From Saccharofermentans sp. (GTDB lineage: Bacteria; Bacillota; Clostridia; Saccharofermentanales; Saccharofermentanaceae), in assembly GCA_024403715.1 (NCBI GenBank), contig JAKSRJ010000016.1, forward strand, positions 1 through 49,809: a stretch of DNA of 49,809 bases, written 5' to 3'. The notes beneath the pieces are model-generated. The model had not been told where the DNA came from. It saw only the letters and a program-made list of their open reading frames with translations, and searched no databases. The translations under genes were made by a program, and so were the position numbers. Of this stretch, positions 42,695 to 49,809 are shown one piece after another. Position 1 is the first letter of the stretch; each line of letters begins with the position of its first letter.

Positions 42695-44101
42695 ATGAAA
42701 AAGGAATTTACTATTGCTAAGGAAGCATTTGAACTTGATGGAAAGCTTCCTTTATCACAGGCAATCCCACTTGGATTACAGCACGTACTCGCGATGTTCG
42801 TGGGTAACTTAACACCACTTTTGATTATTACTGGCGCATGTGGCATGGCAGGTGGCGAGTTTGCTGAATTACAGCTTAGTCTTTTGCAGAACGCCATGCT
42901 TATCGCAGGTATCGTAACACTTGTACAGTTATTCTCCATTGGTCCAGTCGGTGGTAAGGTGCCGATTATTATGGGTACGTCTTCAGGCTTTATCGGAGTA
43001 TTTAAAAGTGTTACTGCATCTATGGGTGGTGGTGTCATCGCTTATGGCGCTATCATGGGTGCTTCTATTATCGGTGGTATCTTCGAGGGAATCTTAGGCT
43101 TCTTCTTAAAGCCACTTCGTAAGTTCTTCCCATCTGTTGTAACTGGTACAGTAGTTCTTTCTATTGGTCTAAGCCTTATCTCTGTAGGTATTAATTCCTT
43201 CGGAGGCGGTAACACAGCAAATGACTTCGGTTCTGTCGAGAACTTATTGCTCGCTCTTTTTGTTCTTGTAGTAATCCTTGTATTTAAGCACGGAACTAAG
43301 GGTGCTCTTAGTACATCTTCAATCCTTATCGGTATTGTATGTGGCTATATCGCAGCATTTATTATGGGCTTAGTTCTTCCTAAGACTGGCATTAATGCTG
43401 ATGGTGTAGAATTCACAAAGGGATGGGTTCTTAACTGGCAGAAAGTTGCTGATGCTAAGTGGTTTGAGATTCCAGCTATCCTTCCTGTAAAGCCAGTATT
43501 TGATCTTCGTGCCATCATCCCTGTAATGATCATGTTCATCGTTACAGCTGTTGAGACTGTTGGTGATATATCTGGTGTTATGGAAGGCGGTCTTGATAGA
43601 GAGGCTACTGATAAGGAGCTCTCCGGTGGTGTTATCTGTGATGGTTTGGGATCAAGCTTCGCAGCTTTATTCGGTGTTCTTCCTAACACATCATTCAGCC
43701 AGAACGTAGGTCTTGTTGCCATGACTAAGGTAGTCAACAGATTCGCACTCGCTACAGGTGCTATCTTCCTTATTCTCTGCGGTCTTTGTCCTAAGCTTGC
43801 TGCTATCGTTTCTATCATGCCACAGTCAGTTCTTGGTGGAGCTGCTGTAATCATGTTCTCATCTATCGTAGTTAGCGGTATTCAGCTCATTACTAAGACA
43901 CCTCTTACACCACGTAATCTTACAATCGTTTCCGTAGCTTTAGGTGTTGGATACGGTATGGGTGCAAACGCTGATATCCTTACTCACGCTCCACAGGTTA
44001 TTCAGCTCGTATTTGGTGGTTCTGGTATCGTTCCAGCAGCTATGGTTGCTATCCTTCTTAACATCCTCCTTCCTAAGGAAAAGGAAGAAGCTAAGGCTTA
44101 A
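42695..44101 (+). CDS. Nucleobase:cation symporter-2 family permease (xanthine/uracil type)
   Basis: A 468-residue permease with fourteen helices. The N-terminal SQAIPLGLQHVLAMFVGNLT, the QNAMLIAGIVTLVQ helix, and FIVTAVETVGDISGVMEGG with VLPNTSFSQNVG are the conserved NCS2 motifs. The branch with SFSQNVGL is mostly xanthine or uric-acid transporters. It lies 19 bases after the catalytic subunit gene and closes the operon before a terminator, so it probably imports the enzyme's purine substrate. Confidence 0.94.
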   Translation: MKKEFTIAKEAFELDGKLPLSQAIPLGLQHVLAMFVGNLTPLLIITGACGMAGGEFAELQLSLLQNAMLIAGIVTLVQLFSIGPVGGKVPIIMGTSSGFIGVFKSVTASMGGGVIAYGAIMGASIIGGIFEGILGFFLKPLRKFFPSVVTGTVVLSIGLSLISVGINSFGGGNTANDFGSVENLLLALFVLVVILVFKHGTKGALSTSSILIGIVCGYIAAFIMGLVLPKTGINADGVEFTKGWVLNWQKVADAKWFEIPAILPVKPVFDLRAIIPVMIMFIVTAVETVGDISGVMEGGLDREATDKELSGGVICDGLGSSFAALFGVLPNTSFSQNVGLVAMTKVVNRFALATGAIFLILCGLCPKLAAIVSIMPQSVLGGAAVIMFSSIVVSGIQLITKTPLTPRNLTIVSVALGVGYGMGANADILTHAPQVIQLVFGGSGIVPAAMVAILLNILLPKEKEEAKA

Positions 44102-44128
44102 GTCTTATCTAAAAACTAACAAATAAAT

Positions 44129-44163
44129 AATCCCGTAAGATTTGCAGGTCTTACGGGATTTTT
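44129..44163 (+). terminator. Intrinsic terminator, usable from both sides
   Basis: A perfect 12-bp stem AATCCCGTAAGA / TCTTACGGGATT around an 8-base loop, followed by TTT. It lies between the purine permease gene and the convergent xdhC end (44168); on the minus strand it is followed by an AT-rich stretch, so it may end both operons. Confidence 0.88.
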
Positions 44164-44167
44164 GAAT

Positions 44168-45094
44168 TTACTTTCTTCTGTCAAAGCGGACTTTTATAAG
44201 CTCTGCTGCTATGCTGATAGCTACTTCCTCAGGAGTTACTGATCCTATCGGGATACCTATCGGAGCGTGAACAGAATCTATCCTCTCTTCTGGAATACCT
44301 GCCAACTTAAGCTTCTCATTGACAAATGCTTTTTTACGCTTGGAGCCCATAACACCGATATACGCCTGCTCCATGCGAAGGAGTTTTTCTAAGACCACAT
44401 AATCATGACTATGGCCATGCGTCATTATTACTATGTAGTCAGTAGGCTTTATATCTATGTGGTCTTCTAAGCACTCATAATCGCCATAGATAACTTCTTT
44501 GGCCCCAGGAAGGTTTTCCTTAGTCGCAAAGCCTTCTCTATTGTCCATTACTGTGCAGGCAAAACCTACGCTATTTAGAACTGAAATTAAAGCCTTAGCT
44601 ACATGTCCTGCGCCAAACATTATTACCCTGTCAGGGACTGGAAGTGGAATAGATACTTTACCTTCTGATGCTTGCGCTTCTGCGCTATATATTAGCTTGT
44701 TTTCTATGGTATCAAGGACCATGAAACCGTTTTCTTCACTATCTATCTTGTTATTAATAATAACCACTTCATCGTAAAAATTACTCTTATCCAAATATAA
44801 AAAGTACAGATAAAGTGATCCACCACATACCATATTAAGTGTAGTGTCCTGAAGATTAAGTTCGAACTTTGTAGAAAAAGAATTATGAGTATCAAGGCAG
44901 CCTATTGCCATATCTATGGCATCCTTCTCGACCTGGCCTCCACCTACGGTGCCAGCGATTAATCCTTCATTTCCAACAAGCATCAAAGTACCGACTCCAC
45001 GTGGTGTGGAGCCAGACTTATTAATAATGCTTACTAGTACGGAAGACTTACCTGCCTGCCATACATCTAATATGCTTTTTACTACCTGCTTCAT
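44168..45094 (-). CDS. XdhC/CoxI family molybdenum cofactor insertion protein
   Basis: A 308-residue maturation factor that carries molybdenum cofactor to xanthine dehydrogenase-type enzymes. The N-terminal CoxI part has SGSTPRGVGTLMLV and GTVGGGQVEKDAI; the C-terminal Rossmann part has VIMFGAGHVAKALISVL, IVIMTHGHSHDYVVLEKLL and YIGVMGSKRKKAFV. Located at the end of the selenium operon, overlapping the TusA-like gene as ATGA, and convergent with the xanthine dehydrogenase operon it likely serves. Confidence 0.94.
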   Translation of the reverse strand: MKQVVKSILDVWQAGKSSVLVSIINKSGSTPRGVGTLMLVGNEGLIAGTVGGGQVEKDAIDMAIGCLDTHNSFSTKFELNLQDTTLNMVCGGSLYLYFLYLDKSNFYDEVVIINNKIDSEENGFMVLDTIENKLIYSAEAQASEGKVSIPLPVPDRVIMFGAGHVAKALISVLNSVGFACTVMDNREGFATKENLPGAKEVIYGDYECLEDHIDIKPTDYIVIMTHGHSHDYVVLEKLLRMEQAYIGVMGSKRKKAFVNEKLKLAGIPEERIDSVHAPIGIPIGSVTPEEVAISIAAELIKVRFDRRK

Positions 45095-45300
45095 GCCTTC
45101 TTAAGTGTCATCAGAAATTCGCCGCCATCAACTTCTTTTACATCAACAGTATAACCCTGACTTGAAGCATAGCGTGTAATATTCTCGACGCAGACCATAG
45201 CGTCAACAAGAACCTCTAACTCATTTGGCTTTTCTGCATTTACTGCCTTTTGAACCATTACTACTGGTACAGGGCAGCTTAAACCTCTAGCGTCTACCAT
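45091..45300 (-). CDS. TusA-family sulfur/selenium carrier (YedF N-terminal type)
   Basis: A 69-residue protein with VDARGLSCPVPVVMVQKA; Cys9 in the CPxP motif is the persulfide or selenide-carrying residue of TusA proteins. Genuine YedF has a second, DsrE-like domain, which is absent here. Its place between yedE and xdhC suggests it shuttles selenium or sulfur to the molybdenum hydroxylase. SD GGAG. Confidence 0.92.
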   Translation of the reverse strand: MVDARGLSCPVPVVMVQKAVNAEKPNELEVLVDAMVCVENITRYASSQGYTVDVKEVDGGEFLMTLKKA

Positions 45301-45312
45301 AAGTTTTTCTCC

Positions 45313-46422
45313 TTATTTTGTCTTCTTTTCGATTTTTGGAAGATTCAAAACTGAAACCAGAATTAACACTACGAAAATAATAGCTACAGCAACCTTACCT
45401 GTAGTAGCAATACCACCTGCACTATATGTGCCGTCTTCAGCAAGACTTGCGGCAGATCCTGCAAGCTTAAAGTTATGTGCAAAAGCAGCGCCAACAAGCA
45501 TACCGAATACTGTAACAGCGCTATCACCATTACCCTCACCAGACAAGATGAGCTGTCTTAGTGGGCATCCGCCAAGAAGTACTGAACCCCAGCCAACAAT
45601 AACCATACCAAGAAGGTTCCAAAGCTGGCTTGCATGTGCGATAGGCTGAAGGTATGTGGAGAATCCGTGGAAGTTACCAAGGATAATGTTACCTATCAAA
45701 ATAGTTACAAAGATAACTCCAAAGCCTGAGAGCAGATTAAAGTCACGGAACATAACCGCATCTCGCATACCACCTACCATGCAGACTCTGGATTTCTGAG
45801 CAAGAGCTCCTACTACCAAAGCGATACCAAGTGATACGAAGAGAGGTGCGTGCATTGAGCCTGGACCTTTCTCAGAGAAGATGAAGATGCCAGGAACTGC
45901 GATAACTAACACAAGAAGTAATACTGCGCTAAATGGCATCGCGAACCCTTCAGTAGCAGTAACAGCATAATTACGCTTTAAGCTGAAGCCTTTCTTCAGG
46001 AAGAAGATACCGATTAAAATACCGATAGCAAATCCTGCAAGGCCCACGAAAGCATTAAGGTCACCGCCACCCATACGAATAACCATACGAAGTGGGCAGC
46101 CCAAAAATACAAGAGCGCCAATCATTACACACGCGCCAAGAATAAATCTTACAGCAGGTGATGAACCAGCCTTTGCCTTGAATTCTTTTGTAGCCAAAGA
46201 CATGATAAAAGAACCAAGAATAAGACCTATAATCTCAGGTCGTACATACTGAACTACCGCAGCCTGGTGAAGACCAGTCGCACCTGCGATATCTCTTACG
46301 AAGCAGGCTATACAAAAACCCATGTTCTTAGGATTTCCCATAGCTGTAAGAACAAGAGAAGCAATTCCAATTGCAAGTCCAGTTACAAGAACCCAGATGT
46401 TTACTTTACTGTTTTTACCCAT
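45313..46422 (-). CDS. yedE: YedE-type putative selenium transporter
   Basis: A 369-residue membrane protein of the YeeE/YedE (sulfur transport) family, about ten helices. Two half-repeats carry the conserved cysteine motif: FLGCPLRMVIRMGGGD and LLGGCPLRQLILSGEGN. Other cysteines lie in GFCIACFVRD and SRVCMVGGMRD, consistent with relaying reduced sulfur or selenium. This long form is the one associated with selenium metabolism. 18 bases after selD and 12 before the TusA-like gene. Confidence 0.92.
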   Translation of the reverse strand: MGKNSKVNIWVLVTGLAIGIASLVLTAMGNPKNMGFCIACFVRDIAGATGLHQAAVVQYVRPEIIGLILGSFIMSLATKEFKAKAGSSPAVRFILGACVMIGALVFLGCPLRMVIRMGGGDLNAFVGLAGFAIGILIGIFFLKKGFSLKRNYAVTATEGFAMPFSAVLLLVLVIAVPGIFIFSEKGPGSMHAPLFVSLGIALVVGALAQKSRVCMVGGMRDAVMFRDFNLLSGFGVIFVTILIGNIILGNFHGFSTYLQPIAHASQLWNLLGMVIVGWGSVLLGGCPLRQLILSGEGNGDSAVTVFGMLVGAAFAHNFKLAGSAASLAEDGTYSAGGIATTGKVAVAIIFVVLILVSVLNLPKIEKKTK

Positions 46423-46440
46423 AAACAGTCCTCCTCATTA

Positions 46441-47484
46441 CTATTTAGTATTGTGCAAATATATATAACTATCACCTAACTTTTCCTTAACAACGCCAAC
46501 CTTCTGCGCGCAGGGAACGTTAGATTTAAGTTCTAAGTAAAATTCGTCCGCATCTTCTTTGTCTACGGCGATTAATAAACCACCAGAAGTCTGCGGATCG
46601 TAGAGCATATCCTGCTTGGACAAAATTACATCGCCGTGATCAACATACTTACTTGCAAAATCTCTGTTACGATACATTCCTTCTGGCAAAATACCGAGTG
46701 CCGCAAGCTTCAAAGCCTCATCTATTAGCTCGATATTATCTACATCAATATGAAGCTCAACATTACTTCCTGTTGCCATCTCGCTGGCATGTCCTAAGAA
46801 GCCAAATCCAGTTACATCAGTGCATGCATGGACTCGGTATTTGACCATGACATCTCTCGCACCTTTGTTAAGGGTCATCATGAGATTAAGTGCGTAGTTA
46901 TAAGTCTTGTGGGAAACCATATCTACCTTGGCCGCAGTAGTAATAATTCCCATACCAAGAGGCTTAGTTAAGAACAGCACATCGCCTGGCTTGGCACCGA
47001 TGTTACGAATTAACTTTTCTGGGTGCACAAAGCCTGTAACCGCTAATCCATACTTAGGCTCTTCATCCAAAATACTGTGTCCGCCAGTAATTAATGCACC
47101 TGCCTCATATACCTTGCTATATCCACCTTTAAGAATCTCATGAATAGCATCCTGAGGCATATTTTTAGGCACTGCCATAATGTTAAGTGCTAGCTTAGGT
47201 TCACCACCCATCGCGTATACATCAGAAAGCGCATTAGTCGCTGCAATAGCACCAAATGTAAAAGGATCATCAGCAATCGGTGGGAAAAAGTCGACTGTCT
47301 GAACAAGTGCCAAATCATCAGATACTTTATATACGCTGGCATCATCACTCTTATCAAAACCGACCAGAAGATTGGGGTCATTATGAACCTGTAAGTCTTC
47401 TAGGAGCTTAGATAAGACACCAGCTCCAACCTTGGCGCCGCATCCAGCACAGTTTGCTAGTTTTGTTAGCTTAATATCTTCCAT
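46441..47484 (-). CDS. selD: Selenide, water dikinase
   Basis: A 347-residue enzyme making selenophosphate from selenide and ATP. LANCAGCGAKVGAGVL has Cys15 and Lys18 at the positions of catalytic Cys17 and Lys20 of E. coli SelD; this is the cysteine form, not the selenocysteine form. VGFDKSDDASVYKV and FGAIAATNALSDVYAMGG hold the metal and ATP ligands; TGGHSILDEEPKYGLAV is conserved. It is coupled to yqeB (TAATG). No selA, selB or tRNA-Sec is in the window, so labile selenium for the hydroxylase is the immediate use. Confidence 0.97.
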   Translation of the reverse strand: MEDIKLTKLANCAGCGAKVGAGVLSKLLEDLQVHNDPNLLVGFDKSDDASVYKVSDDLALVQTVDFFPPIADDPFTFGAIAATNALSDVYAMGGEPKLALNIMAVPKNMPQDAIHEILKGGYSKVYEAGALITGGHSILDEEPKYGLAVTGFVHPEKLIRNIGAKPGDVLFLTKPLGMGIITTAAKVDMVSHKTYNYALNLMMTLNKGARDVMVKYRVHACTDVTGFGFLGHASEMATGSNVELHIDVDNIELIDEALKLAALGILPEGMYRNRDFASKYVDHGDVILSKQDMLYDPQTSGGLLIAVDKEDADEFYLELKSNVPCAQKVGVVKEKLGDSYIYLHNTK

Positions 47485-48272
47485 TATAAGTTCCTGCTTA
47501 ATCTTAAAATAGCTTCCAGTACTCCACCTGATATTGCTAATGCTTTATCAGATACCTGATAGCAATACTCTATCTTGCCTCTAGGGTCTACATCACCACT
47601 TTTAAGGCCTTCTTTTACTGGGGTACCATCACTGATTAATCCTCTTAAGACACCATCGATGGTACTAACCATAGGCTTATCCTCGACATAACCTATGACA
47701 TCGCCAGTCTTAACCAGGTCACCAATCTTATGTACTGATTTAAAGATTCCATCACATGGTGCACGTAATACGCGTTCTCCAGCAAAGCCTCCGATTAGCC
47801 CTGGAATATTCGTATTAGGAAGCGCGGGACCATCATAGATTGCTCTACCTAATGTATGTCCTCGCATAGACTCGATAACTGCGTGGCAGTCTTTTTCAGC
47901 AGTAAATCCAGGACCTACAGCGATTACGATATTGGCATCATCTACACTTGTTCCAAGATTACGCTTGGCAAGGATTGCATCTATAACTACATCAGGCTTG
48001 ATGTCCTTAATGATATTCGCCTCAGGATCTGGAAGAACAGGAATAAATCCTTCTTCTAATAAAGAGTAAACTTCATCTTTGTTATTAGCGCGCTTGGCAG
48101 TAACGTCCTCGACCGTCATATGCCCGCCCTTAATTGCCTCACAAAAAGCAACCGTTCTTCTAATAGCAAGTGGATTAGGAAGGTCAGTCATTACGATTTT
48201 ATATCCGCAGTGGTAAAGCCTTAACGCGATACCACTCGCCAAATCTCCTGCACCCTTAATTACTATAAGCAT
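47484..48272 (-). CDS. yqeB: YqeB / EF2563-family selenium-dependent molybdenum hydroxylase protein
   Basis: A 262-residue protein known as a marker of selenium-dependent molybdenum hydroxylases. The N-terminus has a dinucleotide-fold opening VIKGAGDLASGIALRLYHCG; the C-terminal part has a barrel-sandwich-like segment (APCDGIFKSVHKIGDLVKTG and PMVSTIDGVLRGL) like biotinyl/lipoyl carriers without the lysine motif. Its biochemical role is not settled. It overlaps yqeC by 10 bases and is coupled to selD. Confidence 0.94.
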   Translation of the reverse strand: MLIVIKGAGDLASGIALRLYHCGYKIVMTDLPNPLAIRRTVAFCEAIKGGHMTVEDVTAKRANNKDEVYSLLEEGFIPVLPDPEANIIKDIKPDVVIDAILAKRNLGTSVDDANIVIAVGPGFTAEKDCHAVIESMRGHTLGRAIYDGPALPNTNIPGLIGGFAGERVLRAPCDGIFKSVHKIGDLVKTGDVIGYVEDKPMVSTIDGVLRGLISDGTPVKEGLKSGDVDPRGKIEYCYQVSDKALAISGGVLEAILRLSRNL

Positions 48273-48934
48273 ACGTATTCTCCTTTTTGTAAGCTCCCAG
48301 CTATTACTGGGATTGTCGAAGTTTTACTCATTTCTGTTGCTGTTCTTGATTGATCCTCGTTCTCGACTTTGTTGATTAATAATTTAGTTCCAAAGCCTTC
48401 TTCGTTTATAACCTTAATCGCCATTTGTGGTGTAACGATACTATCCTCATTAACACCTGCAATTCGGGCATAAATCTCTGGGCGGTGGCACACGTCCTTA
48501 ACCCGTTTTCCTATACCATCTATTCCCATCACTACTATCACCTGATTTGACTCATCTGGTATCACAGGCTCAGTCTCGTTATGAGCTTTAAGCGGTAACC
48601 TTTTAGCTCCATCGGCCTCGCAGATTACGTAATCTGCATACTCTAGTAGTTCGCTTACAGCCTTACTTGGTGGCATAAGCTTGCCACTTTCATCCTTACC
48701 CATCGAAATGCAAATTACATTAGTTTTCATGAAAGCTTCGTCTATATCTTTGGCGTCGTTAGATGTAATAAGAGTTATATTTTCTGGAGGAAAAATTCTT
48801 GTAGTAGTGCAGATAATTACTCTGCCATGTGATGCTAATTCCATAGCAAACTTAAGCATCAGTGTGGTTTTTCCACCTGAGCCAATAATGCTTGTTATCC
48901 CCTTATTTATTTGTAGCACTTTTGATATTTCCAT
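48263..48934 (-). CDS. yqeC: YqeC, putative selenium-dependent hydroxylase accessory NTPase
   Basis: A 223-residue P-loop protein. The Walker A is unusual but typical of YqeC: SIIGSGGKTTLMLKFAMEL near residue 15. CTTTRIFPP and ADYVICEADGAKRLPLKAH follow. It co-occurs with yqeB and selD across bacteria that have selenium-dependent molybdenum hydroxylases; the exact reaction is unknown. It begins 3 bases after the DUF3343 stop. Confidence 0.93.
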   Translation of the reverse strand: MEISKVLQINKGITSIIGSGGKTTLMLKFAMELASHGRVIICTTTRIFPPENITLITSNDAKDIDEAFMKTNVICISMGKDESGKLMPPSKAVSELLEYADYVICEADGAKRLPLKAHNETEPVIPDESNQVIVVMGIDGIGKRVKDVCHRPEIYARIAGVNEDSIVTPQMAIKVINEEGFGTKLLINKVENEDQSRTATEMSKTSTIPVIAGSLQKGEYVCL

Positions 48935-48937
48935 GTC

Positions 48938-49174
48938 TTAAAGCTCCAACTCATGAAAACCCTGAACTTCAATTCCTGACTTAGAAAGTTCATCTATTAA
49001 TCGTTCTTTGTTTTCAATCTCAGATTTCCATGCGATACCGCAGTCAGCGCTCACACTTCTTGGAGCAGAGAAGAGTTTTCCACTAATACCTAAGGTCTTA
49101 CATAAGCGCTCTGTAGCCACCGCTTCTGCAGTAGTATAGAAAGTAACAACAAAGTGAAGTTTCTTTTCTCTCAT
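48938..49174 (-). CDS. DUF3343 protein, putative Se/S carrier-like
   Basis: A 78-residue protein. HFVVTFYTTAEAVATERLCK and the C-terminal region after APRSVSADCGIAWK match DUF3343. The conserved cysteine in ADCGIA (Cys45) is a plausible chalcogen-carrying residue. It is commonly found beside selenium and molybdenum hydroxylase genes, as here between a cysteine desulfurase-like gene and yqeC. Confidence 0.9.
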   Translation of the reverse strand: MREKKLHFVVTFYTTAEAVATERLCKTLGISGKLFSAPRSVSADCGIAWKSEIENKERLIDELSKSGIEVQGFHELEL

Positions 49175-49179
49175 ATTAG

Positions 49180-49809
49180 TTACCTGCAGATTTCCTTCAA
49201 AGCATTAATAACTGCATCAATCTCTTCTTCTGTGTTTTCGTAGGAGAAACTAAAACGAACTATTCCTTGCTCTTTGGTACCTAGAGCCTCATGCATTCTA
49301 GGAGCACAGTGAGCGCCTGGACGTGTAGCAATTCCATACTCTTCGCTTAAAATATCTGACAGTTCAGTCGAGTCCATATCCTTCCAGTTAAGAGCGACAA
49401 TTGGCACATGGATTGATTCAAAGTCACCATAGATTTTTATGCCATTAATACCTCTTACACCAGCAATAAAGCGGTTCATTAATTCTGTTTCTCTGGCGAA
49501 GATTTTGTCGATTCCAATATCATTTATATACGTAATAGCTGCAGATAAGCCTGCTATTCCATGACTGTTAAGAGTACCAGCCTCAAGTCTTGTTGGCATC
49601 TCATAAGGGTGGTTTTTTGAATAAGACTGAACCCCGCTTCCGCCGCGCTTGTACTGATGTATTTCGATGCCTTCTGATACACAAATGCCGCCCGTACCCT
49701 GTGGGCCTAATAAAGACTTATGGCCAGTAAAAGCTAATACATCGATATTCATGTCCTGCATATTAATTGGCAGCACGCCAGCAGTCTGTGATGCATCAAC
49801 GATATATAA
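49180..49809 (-). CDS. Class V aminotransferase, cysteine desulfurase/selenocysteine lyase-like (5' end beyond the window)
   Basis: The C-terminal 209 residues of a PLP enzyme whose start lies past the right edge. VDASQTAGVLPIN holds the PLP-contacting Asp and Gln, and FTGHKSLLGPQGTGG the PLP lysine. ATRPGAHCAPRMHEALGT carries the catalytic cysteine in the position used by SufS/CsdB-type enzymes. As first visible gene of the selenium operon it probably releases selenium or sulfur from (seleno)cysteine. An internal GTG at 49776 is not a real start, since conserved codons run through it to the edge. Confidence 0.93.
   Translation of the reverse strand, partial: LYIVDASQTAGVLPINMQDMNIDVLAFTGHKSLLGPQGTGGICVSEGIEIHQYKRGGSGVQSYSKNHPYEMPTRLEAGTLNSHGIAGLSAAITYINDIGIDKIFARETELMNRFIAGVRGINGIKIYGDFESIHVPIVALNWKDMDSTELSDILSEEYGIATRPGAHCAPRMHEALGTKEQGIVRFSFSYENTEEEIDAVINALKEICR

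Noticed and set aside
42421..43038. A 205-codon minus-strand frame across the xanthine dehydrogenase-permease junction
   Set aside because: It covers conserved codons of two real genes on the other strand and spans their intergenic SD.
1..49809. CRISPR arrays, insertion sequences, prophage or integrative element, tRNA or rRNA genes
   Set aside because: No regularly spaced repeats, transposase, integrase or structural phage genes, and no tRNA-like cloverleaf with a TTCGA-type arm were found by reading all the intergenic gaps.

Overview
The window looks like chromosome from an anaerobic, low-to-moderate GC Bacillota, most likely class Clostridia. The ctsR-mcsA-mcsB-clpC stress operon, a pyruvate formate-lyase activase, a carboxyspermidine-type polyamine operon, an oxalate/formate-family transporter and a selenium-dependent molybdenum hydroxylase locus all fit a fermentative, gut- or rumen-type organism. 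I cannot name a genus. There are 48 protein genes, 41 on the minus strand. I saw no rRNA, tRNA, CRISPR array, insertion sequence or phage gene.

Left part (1-13.4 kb): the 5' portion of pgk, a Na+/phosphate cotransporter, a divergent OFA-family transporter, then the ctsR operon read right to left from a near-consensus promoter flanked by two CtsR boxes. Its McsB lacks nearly all residues of a working arginine kinase. Next come a DUF1846 protein, a metallo-hydrolase, small membrane proteins, pflA, and an unrecognised protein whose ribosome site lies inside a strong hairpin.

Middle part (13.5-30.7 kb): AT-rich envelope genes (acyltransferase and large membrane proteins resembling GT-C glycosyltransferases) bracket the metabolic blocks. 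putP is followed by a six-gene polyamine operon read as speA, speE, carboxyspermidine dehydrogenase, nspC, aguA, aguB. It encodes arginine to agmatine to N-carbamoylputrescine to putrescine, then spermidine. The operon has a perfect TTGACA-17-TATAAT promoter, two abutting palindromes at the start of transcription, and a leader of about 270 nt ending in a strong intrinsic terminator before a TTG-started speA. That is the signature of an attenuated operon, and I recognise no known riboswitch in it. Upstream lie metY, cysK and an Rrf2 regulator with a three-cysteine motif. A perfect 10-9-10 inverted repeat covers the metY promoter.

Right part (30.7-49.8 kb): gnd, a PfkB sugar kinase, an O-antigen-ligase-like protein and a HIT protein lie downstream of a compact metal operon. 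That operon holds a lipoprotein, a FecCD-type permease, an ATPase, a ModE-like DNA-binding protein and a fusion of a MobA/MocA-like nucleotidyltransferase with a THEP1-like P-loop NTPase. Diverging from it is a three-subunit xanthine dehydrogenase-family enzyme followed by a purine permease. Converging on that is an eight-gene selenium operon (cysteine desulfurase-like, DUF3343, YqeC, YqeB, SelD, YedE, TusA-like, XdhC). Together these three units appear to import the metal, build and load a nucleotide-bound molybdopterin with labile selenium, and use it in purine breakdown.
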